This document shows positions 6,729-12,798 of a DNA stretch of 12,798 nt, piece by piece (the stretch's first letter is position 1; every line of letters begins with the position of its first letter). The stretch spans positions 1 through 12,798 of the forward strand of contig JAKORH010000424.1 of NCBI GenBank assembly GCA_029777935.1. Direction: 5' to 3'. The position numbers and the translations under genes are program-made. This DNA comes from Pseudomonadota bacterium (GTDB lineage: Bacteria > Pseudomonadota > Gammaproteobacteria > Burkholderiales > Burkholderiaceae). The notes below the pieces were generated by a model, which was not told the DNA's origin, ran no database searches, and was given only the letters and a program-made list of their open reading frames with translations.

Positions 6729-6902
6729 GTCGATGCGCGGTCGCGGCAGGGCAGCCTAACGCAACGACCGTTGATTTGAAAACGCAAACGTCTCTCATGT
6801 GCGCGGCTTGCGTCTGGCGTGCTTGCCGATCCCGGATAACGCTGCCGCCGCGGTGCCGATAGCATCGTGCTCCGGCATCGAACACGCGCGCGGAGGATTG
6901 AC
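6729..6902. promoter_or_regulatory. Divergent intergenic region between the mla-like and cytochrome/idr-like operons
   Basis: This 174-bp non-coding stretch must hold the promoters of both operons. It is locally less GC-rich around 6760-6800 than its surroundings, as expected for a promoter zone. A small dyad, CAACG-AC-CGTTG, lies at 6762-6773, and the short word ACGCAA occurs on both sides of it, so an operator is possible. No -35/-10 pair with good spacing stands out on either strand, and no sigma-54 site with correct spacing was found. The assignment rests mainly on gene orientation. Confidence 0.4.
6892..6896 (+). promoter_or_regulatory. Ribosome binding site of the cytochrome c gene
   Basis: GGAGG lies 6 bases before the GTG at 6903-6905. 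It decides the start of the first gene of the operon: the frame is open further upstream, but only this GTG has both a good Shine-Dalgarno sequence and a signal peptide immediately after it. Confidence 0.75.
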
Positions 6903-7256
6903 GTGCCAAGGCCGTACCGAACGGTTCTGCTGATCGCCGCGATCGGCGCCGCCCTGGGCGTCCCGGCAGCGCAGGCGGGGGAATCCGGTGGACGGCTGCT
7001 GTACTTTCTGAACTGCTCGGGTTGCCACCCGATGCCCGATCGCGATCCGGGCGCGCTCGGCGGCGCACCGGCCTACGTCGGCGGCTTCTACCAGACGGAG
7101 ACGGGACGGCGCTTCTTCATCCGCATGCCGCCCGCCGGTTCGCCCCCGCTCGGTGCGGCCGAGGACGCGCGGCTCGTCGACGAGATCCTGACCTGGAAGC
7201 GCGCGTGCCTGGCGCTGACCGCGTCGACGCCGCTGATCCGCTATCGCGGCCCGTGA
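6903..7256 (+). CDS. Small exported mono-heme cytochrome c
   Basis: This 117-residue protein starts at GTG behind GGAGG. Residues 1-25 form a Sec signal peptide (basic MPRPYR, hydrophobic core, cleavage after PAAQA). The mature protein has one heme c motif, CSGCH (Cys38, Cys41, His42), and a plausible axial methionine, Met75, in FIRMPP. The small class I-like fold is typical of a soluble periplasmic electron carrier. The GRRFFIRMPP and DEILTWKR segments resemble small cytochromes that partner periplasmic dehydrogenases or peroxidases. It overlaps the next gene by one base (TGATG), so it is almost certainly co-expressed with the peroxidase, Rieske and Mo subunits and probably feeds or accepts their electrons. 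The described idr core is four genes without this one, so its exact role is inferred. Confidence 0.85.
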   Translation: MPRPYRTVLLIAAIGAALGVPAAQAGESGGRLLYFLNCSGCHPMPDRDPGALGGAPAYVGGFYQTETGRRFFIRMPPAGSPPLGAAEDARLVDEILTWKRACLALTASTPLIRYRGP

Positions 7257-9424
7257 TGAAGTCGCGCGCTGCCTTCATCGCGTGTCTGCTGCTGGCGACG
7301 CTGGCGCATGCGGAGCCGCCGGCGCCGTTGCCGCCTCCGGCCGCGGTGAATGCGCCGCTGGCCGAACTCGGCCGACACCTGTTCTTCGATACGCGGCTGT
7401 CGGGTGACATGGGGCGCTCGTGCGCGAGTTGCCATGCGCCGGAGCTGGGGTGGGGCGACGGGATGCCGCTGGCGCGCGGATATCCGGGCGCCGAGTACTT
7501 CCGCAATGCGCCGACGCTGATCAACGTGCGGCTGCGCCGGCGCCTGATGTGGGACGGGCGGCTCGACGGCGCCGATCTCGGCACGGCGGTGCGCGACATG
7601 GTCACCGAGGCGCATTTCATGAACGCCGACGGCCGGCTGGTGCAGGAACGCATCAAGCAGTCGCGCGACTACATGGCGCTATGGCAGCGCGCGCTGGGCG
7701 CGACCGATCCGTACGGACCGAAGCTGTTCGACGCGGTCGGCGAATTCCTCAAGACGCTGCAGTCGCGCGACGCGCCGATCGATCGCTTCCTGCGCGGTGA
7801 CGCGCGCGCGCTGTCGCCCGCCGCGCGCGCGGGGCTGGCGCTCTTTACCGGCAAGGCGGGCTGCGGCCGCTGCCACGGCGGGCCGCTGCTGTCTGACGGC
7901 CAACTGCATCGCACCGGCGTACCGGAGAACCCGGCGCTGTGGCACGAACCGCTGCGCGCGATCACGCTGCTGCGCCATTACGCGACCAGCGGCATGCCCA
8001 ACTACATGAATGCGCGCAGCGATGTCGGGGCATACGCGATCAGCAAGGACCCGGCCGATCGCGGGCGGTTCCTGACGCCGTCGCTGCGCGAGCTGAAGTA
8101 CACCGCGCCGTACATGCACAACGGCGTTTTCGCCACGCTCGAGGAAGTGATCGACTTCTACGACCGCGGCGGCGGAGCCGGCGGCGAACTGCGTCCGCTG
8201 CGGCTCGCCGCGCGCGAAAAGCGCGAGTTGCTCGCCTTCCTGGGTGCATTGAGCGGCGCGCCGGTCGCGGTCGATGTGCCGGTGCAGTCGCCGAACGAAG
8301 TGGTCGGCGACGATGTTGCCTCGCTGCCGCGCTTTGCGCCGCGCGCGGTGCGCGAACCGGAACCGGTCGCGCCGCCGCCGCTCGCGTCGCTGCCGCCGGC
8401 GCCGGTGCCCGCCGACAACCCGATGAGTGCGGAGAAGATCGAACTGGGTCGGCTGCTCTTCTTCGATCCGCGCCTGTCGGGCGACGGCAGCACGCCGTGC
8501 ATGTCGTGCCATTTTCCGGGGCGTGGCTGGGGCGAGGGTGGGACCAAGTCGCGCGGCTATCCGGCGACCTGGCACTGGCGCAATGCGCAGGGTGTCATCA
8601 ACGCTGCGTACTTCGGCACGCTGAACTGGGATGGCGCGGCCACCAGCCTCGAGGCGCAGGCGCAGGGAGCGGCCGAAGGTACGGTCGCGGGCAACGGCGA
8701 TCCGGCGCTGATGGAGATGCGGCTGCGCTTCGTGCCCGAGTACGTCGCGCGATTTCGCCGCGTATTCGGCGTCGAATGGCCGCGGCTGACGCAGGCGTAT
8801 CTGGCGCTCGCGGCGTTCGAGCGCTCGCTGGTGTCCGATCCGCGGCGCGTGCCCTTCGACCGCTATCTGGCCGGCGACGCCGGCGCGCTCAGCGCGGAGG
8901 CCAGGCGCGGGTTGGCGCTCTTCAACGGCAAGGCCGGCTGCCTGCGCTGCCACCATGGCCCGCTGGCGTCGGACCAGGTCTTTCATGCCACCGGTGTGCC
9001 GGAGCCGCCCTTCGAAGGCAACACGCCGTTGCTGCAGATCACGCACCGCTGGCAGAACTACCAGCGCGGCGTGCCGCACGCGTACTACCGCGAAGGGCAC
9101 GGCGATCTCGGCCTGTACTACGCGACCAAGAATCCGGACGACATCGGCAGGTTCCGCACGCCGTCGTTGCGCGAGCTGAAGTACACGGCGCCGTACATGC
9201 ACAACGGCGCGTTTGCCACGTTGCGCGAGGTGGTCGACTTCTACGATCGCGGCGCCGGTGCGGCGCCGAACAAGCCCGAATGGCTGCGGCCGCTCGCGCT
9301 GACCGAGGACGAGAAGCGCGCGCTGGTGGCATTCCTCGAAGCGCTCAGCATGGACCAGCCGTTGCGAGTCGAGGAACCCGAGCTGCCGAAGTATTCGACG
9401 CTCGCCGTGGAGGGCGAGCGATGA
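7256..9424 (+). CDS. Tetraheme fused tandem di-heme cytochrome c peroxidase/MauG-like protein (IdrP1-IdrP2-like fusion)
   Basis: This 722-residue exported protein has a signal peptide (residues 1-19, cleavage after LAHA) and two consecutive copies of a di-heme cytochrome c peroxidase unit. Unit 1 spans about 30-345 with hemes at CASCH (56-60) and CGRCH (203-207). After a proline-rich linker (about 370-395), unit 2 runs to the end with hemes at CMSCH (415-419) and CLRCH (562-566). Both keep SLRELKYTAPYMHNG, with candidate axial methionines Met287 and Met648, and both keep RLSGD before the first heme. Normal members have one unit of roughly 320-400 residues. The family reduces hydrogen peroxide or carries out MauG-type oxidation in the periplasm. 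In iodate reducers two separate genes, idrP1 and idrP2, encode such proteins beside idrA and idrB. The ATG overlaps the cytochrome stop by one base and the stop overlaps the Rieske start as ATGA. Confidence 0.92.
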   Translation: MKSRAAFIACLLLATLAHAEPPAPLPPPAAVNAPLAELGRHLFFDTRLSGDMGRSCASCHAPELGWGDGMPLARGYPGAEYFRNAPTLINVRLRRRLMWDGRLDGADLGTAVRDMVTEAHFMNADGRLVQERIKQSRDYMALWQRALGATDPYGPKLFDAVGEFLKTLQSRDAPIDRFLRGDARALSPAARAGLALFTGKAGCGRCHGGPLLSDGQLHRTGVPENPALWHEPLRAITLLRHYATSGMPNYMNARSDVGAYAISKDPADRGRFLTPSLRELKYTAPYMHNGVFATLEEVIDFYDRGGGAGGELRPLRLAAREKRELLAFLGALSGAPVAVDVPVQSPNEVVGDDVASLPRFAPRAVREPEPVAPPPLASLPPAPVPADNPMSAEKIELGRLLFFDPRLSGDGSTPCMSCHFPGRGWGEGGTKSRGYPATWHWRNAQGVINAAYFGTLNWDGAATSLEAQAQGAAEGTVAGNGDPALMEMRLRFVPEYVARFRRVFGVEWPRLTQAYLALAAFERSLVSDPRRVPFDRYLAGDAGALSAEARRGLALFNGKAGCLRCHHGPLASDQVFHATGVPEPPFEGNTPLLQITHRWQNYQRGVPHAYYREGHGDLGLYYATKNPDDIGRFRTPSLRELKYTAPYMHNGAFATLREVVDFYDRGAGAAPNKPEWLRPLALTEDEKRALVAFLEALSMDQPLRVEEPELPKYSTLAVEGER
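8075..8170 (+). repeat. Internal direct repeat within the fused peroxidase gene, copy 1
   Basis: This 96-bp segment encodes the SLRELKYTAPYMHNG region and the following DFYDRG of unit 1. It matches 9158-9253 with about 13 differences and no gaps; the first 50 bases differ at only two positions. It is the DNA trace of the tandem duplication behind the fused protein, or of gene conversion between the two halves. Confidence 0.8.
9158..9253 (+). repeat. Internal direct repeat within the fused peroxidase gene, copy 2
   Basis: This is the second copy of the 96-bp segment, 1083 bp downstream of copy 1 and in the same frame. It encodes the corresponding methionine-containing heme-pocket region of unit 2. 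The similarity is far stronger here than over the rest of the two units. Confidence 0.8.
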
Positions 9425-9948
9425 GCGCCGCGTGCAATGGCTGCTGCAGCCGGCGCGATTTCCTGCTTGCCGGTGCGCTGGCGGTGACCATGCTGCCGCT
9501 GCCGGGGACGGCCGCGGATTGGCCCGAGGGCGCACGGCTGTTGCAGGCGCGCTACCCGCGACGGCGTATCGGCCGGCTCGCTGCGCTCGCCGACGGCGAG
9601 CCGCTGTATTTCGACTACCCGCAGGCAGGCATCGCGAACCTGCTGGTCAAGCTCGGCGTGCCCGCGGGCGGCGGCGTAGGGCCGGCGCGCGACGTGGTCG
9701 CCTTCAACCTGCGCTGCACACACATGGGTGGCGACCTCGCGCACACGCTGCAGGCGCGGCACCGGCTGCTGGGGCCGTGCCCGCGCCACCTGAGCACGTT
9801 CGACCTGACGCGCCACGGGCTGGTCGTCACCGGCAGCGCGACCGCGAGCCTGCCGCAGATCGTGCTCGAACCGGCGGGCGATGCGATCGACGCAGTCGGC
9901 ATCATGGGCGTGGTGTACGGCCATCTCGACACGGGGGCGAGCACATGA
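9421..9948 (+). CDS. idrB: Rieske 2Fe-2S subunit, Tat-exported (arsenite oxidase/iodate reductase small-subunit type)
   Basis: This 175-residue protein has a twin-arginine signal, SRRDFLLAGALAV (Arg11, Arg12), so the folded complex is expected to be exported by Tat, carrying the signal-less Mo subunit with it. The Rieske cluster ligands are Cys99 and His101 in CTHMGG, and Cys120 and His123 in CPRHLSTFD. Length and spacing fit AioB/IdrB small subunits. The two extra cysteines that form a disulfide in many Rieske proteins (usual CTHLGC and CPCHGS) are replaced by Gly and Arg. GGAGGG at 9409-9414 precedes ATG 9421, which overlaps the peroxidase stop by 4 bp. Its own stop overlaps the Mo-subunit start by 4 bp. 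It should pass electrons between a cytochrome and the 3Fe-4S cluster of the Mo subunit. Whether the enzyme is an iodate reductase or another AioB relative is inferred from the neighbours. Confidence 0.85.
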   Translation: MSAACNGCCSRRDFLLAGALAVTMLPLPGTAADWPEGARLLQARYPRRRIGRLAALADGEPLYFDYPQAGIANLLVKLGVPAGGGVGPARDVVAFNLRCTHMGGDLAHTLQARHRLLGPCPRHLSTFDLTRHGLVVTGSATASLPQIVLEPAGDAIDAVGIMGVVYGHLDTGAST

Positions 9949-12602
9949 CGCCGCTGCCGCCGCGCGACGCGGAGGTGCTGACCACCGCGTGCGATTACTG
10001 CGCGGTGGGCTGCGGCTACAAGGTTTACCGCTGGCCGGCCATCGAGGGCCGCGACGGCGGGCCGCGCGCGGCCGACAACGCGCTCGGCGTCGACTTTCCG
10101 CATCCGCCGGCGCGGTCGCGTTCGCTGCCGTGGCCGACCGCCGCCCAGCACAGCATCGTTCGCCATCGCGGGCAGCCGCACCACGTGCTGGTGCTGCCCG
10201 ATCCCGATGCGGACGTCGTGAACCTGTACGGCAACCATTCGATGCGCGGCGGCACGCTGGCGCAGAAGTGCTTCAACCCCGCGACACGCACGCGCGAGCG
10301 GCTGGCGGCGCCGCAACTGCGCATCGACGGCGAATTGGTGCCGGTGAGCTGGGAACTGGCGCTCGACGCGATGGCCGACATCTCGAAGTACGTGCTGGCG
10401 AAGTTCGGCGAGCACGCCTGGGCGGTGAAGAGCAATTCGTACCAGTACTTCGAGAACACCTACGCCATCACGCGGCTGGCGCTGACCAGTGTCGGCACGC
10501 CCGCGTTCGCGCCGCACGACAAATGCGCCAACACCAACGACGCGGCCGGGCTCGACGACGCTGGCATCGACGCGTTCTCGGCGTCATTCGAGGATTGGGG
10601 TAGCTGCGACACGCTGTTCATGTCGGGGGTCGATCCGTTCGAAACCAAGACGACGCTGTTCACGACCTGGATCATGCGCGGCGCCAACCCCCGCAAGAAG
10701 CTGATCTTCGTCACGCCGCACCGGACGATGGGGGTGGCGTGGGGCGAGCGCAACGGCGGCCTGTGGCTGCCGATCATTCCCGGCACCGACACGATCCTGC
10801 ACAACGCGCTGGCACGCGTCATCATCGAACAGGGCTGGCAGGACCAGGAATTCATCGAACGCTGGATCGCGAGCGCCTGGGAGGTCAACGCGGGCTACGG
10901 CCGCGGCACGCGCAACACCGGCTGGCAATGGCGCACGACCTGGGGACGCTGGCAGAGCGACTGGCCCGACTATCGCGCGTTCATCCTGGGCCGCGACGAG
11001 CACCGGCTGGAAAGCGCTGCGCGCATCACCGGGCTCGAGGCAGCGGACATCCGGCGCTGCGCCGAGCTGCTGGCGCGTCCGTTGCCGGACGGCCGCCGGC
11101 CGAAGACTTCGTTCATGCTGGAGAAGGGCAATTACTGGTCGAACAACTACATGAACTCCGCGTCGCTGGCGGCGCTGGGGCTCGTGTGCGGCGCGGGCAA
11201 CCGGCCGGGACGCGTGATCTCGCGCGGGGGCGGGCATCAGCGCGGCATGGTCAGCGCCGGCGGCGGCTCGGGCTGGCTCAGCCCGGAGAAGTACCCGGGC
11301 CGGCGCAAGAAGGATCTGAATCTCGACCGCTGGCTGATGGACGGCCAGGTGCGCTTCGCGTGGGTGTTCGGCACCACGTGGATCGGCGCGATGACCGCAT
11401 CGCTCGCGCTGCAGTCGGCGCTCGAGCGCTACACCTGCGCGAGCCCGCACCGGCCGCGGCGCGCCGAGCGCGACGCGATCGTCGCGGCGTGGCGCGCACG
11501 CGTCGACGCCGGCGGCCTGGTGCTGGTCGACTCCGACATCTATCCGGTCGAGCCGCTCGGCACGCGCTGCGCGGACGTGGTGCTGCCGGCGGCGACCTGG
11601 GGCGAGGCGGACTTCACGCGCTGCAACTCGGAGCGCCGGCTGCGTCTGTACGCGCGCTTCTACGATGCGCCGGGCGAGGCGAGGCCCGATTGGTGGGCGG
11701 TGCGCGAGTTCGCGCGCCGCATGGGCTTCGACGGCTATCGGTGGAACGACGGCAACGACGTGTTCGAAGAGGCCGCGCGCTTCAGCCGCGGCGGTGTGCT
11801 CGACTACTTTCCGCTGGTGGCCGAAGCGCGGCGCCGCAAGCTGCGCGCGCACGAACTGCTGCGTACTCTCGGCACGCGCGGCATCCAGACGCCGATCCGC
11901 GTGCGCGACGGCGAGCTGATTGGTACCGCGCGGCTGCACGACCCGGCCAACGACTGGGGGCCGGTCGGCAGCACCGAAGCACGGCAGGGATTCCTGCACG
12001 CCTTCGCCACGCACATCGGCAAGGCGCTGCTGCTGAAGAGCCCCTGGGATTTCGCCGGCTGGAGCGGGTTCTATCGCGCGATCGCGCCGCGGCCGGAGAA
12101 GGGTGAGCTGTGGATCACCAACGGGCGCGTCAACGAGACGTGGCAGTCGGGCTTCGATGACGCGCGCAAGCCGTACAGCGCGCTGCGCGGTCCGCACCCG
12201 CTTCTGTTCGTGCATCCGGCCGACGCTGCGCCGCGCGGCATCGAGAGCGGCGACCGCGTGCGCGTCGTCAACGACACCGTCTACGTGCAGACCGGGATGC
12301 CGCAGGGCGTGCTCGAGGACGACCTGGATTTCGACCGCCTGCTCGCCGCCGGCCACATCGAGGTCACGCAGGGCCAGTTCGAGGCGATCGCGGTCGTCAG
12401 CGACGAGATCCGCCAGGGCGTCGCGAAGGCGAACTTCAACTTTCCCGGCGCGCCCGCCAACGCGGTGTGCCACGCGGTTCCGGATCCGATCACCAACAAC
12501 TACCGCTACAAGCTCGGCCGCGGCGTGCTGGTGCGGCTCGGCGAATCAGCGCTGAAACTGGGTTTCGACGGCGGATCGCTCGCGCCGCGCGGCGCGATCT
12601 AA
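9945..12602 (+). CDS. idrA: Molybdopterin oxidoreductase catalytic subunit, arsenite oxidase/iodate reductase branch (IdrA-like)
   Basis: This 885-residue member of the DMSO reductase family starts with LTTACDYCAVGCGYKVYRWP. Cys16, Cys19 and Cys23 plus Ser99 (in NHSMRGG) match the arrangement of the AioA 3Fe-4S cluster, in which Ser replaces a fourth Cys. Further family stretches are PVSWELALDAMADISKYV, FEDWGSCDTLFMSGVDPFET, IIPGTDTILHNALARVIIEQ and the C-terminal pterin-binding region around NFPGAPANAV. The active-site pair Arg427 and His431 (SRGGGHQRG) corresponds to an Arg/His pair of AioA. The AioA segment CHATREMG, which carries another arsenite-contacting His, is replaced here by a region reading NTNDAAGLDDAGI, arguing against arsenite as substrate. 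There is no signal peptide; export is expected with the Rieske partner. The neighbouring peroxidases favour iodate reductase. The TAA stop lies next to an IS630 element. Confidence 0.88.
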   Translation: MTPLPPRDAEVLTTACDYCAVGCGYKVYRWPAIEGRDGGPRAADNALGVDFPHPPARSRSLPWPTAAQHSIVRHRGQPHHVLVLPDPDADVVNLYGNHSMRGGTLAQKCFNPATRTRERLAAPQLRIDGELVPVSWELALDAMADISKYVLAKFGEHAWAVKSNSYQYFENTYAITRLALTSVGTPAFAPHDKCANTNDAAGLDDAGIDAFSASFEDWGSCDTLFMSGVDPFETKTTLFTTWIMRGANPRKKLIFVTPHRTMGVAWGERNGGLWLPIIPGTDTILHNALARVIIEQGWQDQEFIERWIASAWEVNAGYGRGTRNTGWQWRTTWGRWQSDWPDYRAFILGRDEHRLESAARITGLEAADIRRCAELLARPLPDGRRPKTSFMLEKGNYWSNNYMNSASLAALGLVCGAGNRPGRVISRGGGHQRGMVSAGGGSGWLSPEKYPGRRKKDLNLDRWLMDGQVRFAWVFGTTWIGAMTASLALQSALERYTCASPHRPRRAERDAIVAAWRARVDAGGLVLVDSDIYPVEPLGTRCADVVLPAATWGEADFTRCNSERRLRLYARFYDAPGEARPDWWAVREFARRMGFDGYRWNDGNDVFEEAARFSRGGVLDYFPLVAEARRRKLRAHELLRTLGTRGIQTPIRVRDGELIGTARLHDPANDWGPVGSTEARQGFLHAFATHIGKALLLKSPWDFAGWSGFYRAIAPRPEKGELWITNGRVNETWQSGFDDARKPYSALRGPHPLLFVHPADAAPRGIESGDRVRVVNDTVYVQTGMPQGVLEDDLDFDRLLAAGHIEVTQGQFEAIAVVSDEIRQGVAKANFNFPGAPANAVCHAVPDPITNNYRYKLGRGVLVRLGESALKLGFDGGSLAPRGAI

Positions 12603-12610
12603 TTCCATTT

Positions 12611-12798
12611 CTAATTCAATAAAGCACTAATAATCCACGGCCAGGCGACGATCGAGCGGATCCGGTGGTGGTTGTTTTCGAGCGTCAGCAGGCTGGTGGC
12701 GAGGTGGTCTTCGAGGGCCGCGATGCTGTCGAAGACGACGTTGTGGAAGTGCTTCTCGCGCAGCTCGTCCCAGACGTGCTCGACCGGGTTCAGCTCGG
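12611..12798 (-). mobile_element. IS630-family transposase, C-terminal part (5' end outside window)
   Basis: The minus-strand frame from the window edge to TAG at 12611-12613 encodes 61 residues beginning ELNPVEHVWDELREKHF. This is the hallmark around the last catalytic Glu of the IS630 DDE transposase (usual form PELNPVExxWxxLR). The rest, ending SIVAWPWIISALLN, fits the family C-terminus (usual ...S..gf.WI..al.n). The gene is cut by the window, so intactness of the element is unknown. Its stop is 8 bp from the stop of the Mo-subunit gene on the other strand, placing the end of the insertion sequence at or within the tail of that gene. The ~30 bp at this end are AT-rich compared with the surroundings. 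IS630 elements insert at TA, and a TA is present at 12600-12601. Confidence 0.85.

Noticed and set aside
4834..6759. Long plus-strand open frames opposite the transporter genes
   Set aside because: High GC keeps antisense frames open; their products are low-complexity Arg/Ala/Ser/His-rich with no recognisable domain.
6808..6840. Possible sigma-54 site (TGGC...TTGC) or a -35/-10 pair ahead of the cytochrome operon
   Set aside because: TGGC and TTGC are several bases too close for a -24/-12 promoter, and the TTGCGT/GATAAC pair is spaced too widely for a sigma-70 promoter.
6831..6840. CCCGGATAAC also occurs at 1287-1296
   Set aside because: Ten shared bases without a matching hairpin in the second copy; chance is likely in GC-rich DNA.
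7679..9535. A 618-codon minus-strand frame opposite the fused peroxidase
   Set aside because: The plus strand encodes four heme motifs and family motifs there; the antisense product is Arg/Ala/Val-rich with no domain.
9421..12602. Calling the Rieske and Mo genes arsenite oxidase (aioB, aioA)
   Set aside because: The Mo subunit clearly belongs to this branch, but the His-containing active-site segment of AioA is absent and the operon carries peroxidase-like units, which points to the Idr group. Arsenite oxidation is not excluded without an alignment.
1..12798. tRNA, rRNA, riboswitch or CRISPR array
   Set aside because: No cloverleaf-like segment, conserved rRNA stretch or regularly spaced repeat was seen while reading both strands.

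Overview
The window is about 12.8 kb of GC-rich, gene-dense DNA. Codon use and gene content (DUF1269 and DUF2237 proteins, an Mla-type lipid ABC transporter with a lipoprotein subunit) suggest a proteobacterium, most likely a betaproteobacterium. That assignment is inference from family resemblance; no marker gene is present.

Layout. At 2-700 (+) is the 3' end of a gene whose product looks like the tail of a GNAT acetyltransferase joined to a DEDDh 3'-5' exonuclease. From 701 to 6728 everything runs on the minus strand. In transcription order it is a four-gene MlaE/MlaF/MlaD/lipoprotein transporter operon with overlapping start and stop codons, a DUF2237 gene, a palindromic intergenic repeat (2769-2863), a zinc alcohol dehydrogenase, a PIN-domain protein and a two-helix DUF1269 membrane protein. 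A 174-bp divergent intergenic region (6729-6902) separates this block from the plus-strand block.

The plus-strand block (6903-12602) is the most interesting part. It is a tightly coupled four-gene operon (overlaps of 1, 4 and 4 bp) encoding a small exported mono-heme cytochrome c, an exported tetraheme protein made of two tandem di-heme cytochrome c peroxidase/MauG-like units, a Tat-exported Rieske protein, and an 885-residue molybdopterin oxidoreductase of the arsenite oxidase/iodate reductase branch. A Mo subunit plus Rieske subunit plus two peroxidase-like units is the signature of iodate reductase (IdrA, IdrB, IdrP1, IdrP2). Here the two peroxidases appear as one fused protein, gene order is reversed relative to the described idr loci, and a dedicated cytochrome c leads the operon. 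The likely picture is a periplasmic respiratory complex in which a cytochrome c and the Rieske subunit pass electrons to the Mo active site, while the fused peroxidase removes a reactive by-product. The substrate (iodate or another oxyanion) is not proven by sequence.

The window closes with the 3' end of an IS630-family transposase on the minus strand, whose stop codon lies 8 bp from the stop of the Mo-subunit gene. A mobile element therefore abuts the operon, consistent with horizontal mobility of this locus.
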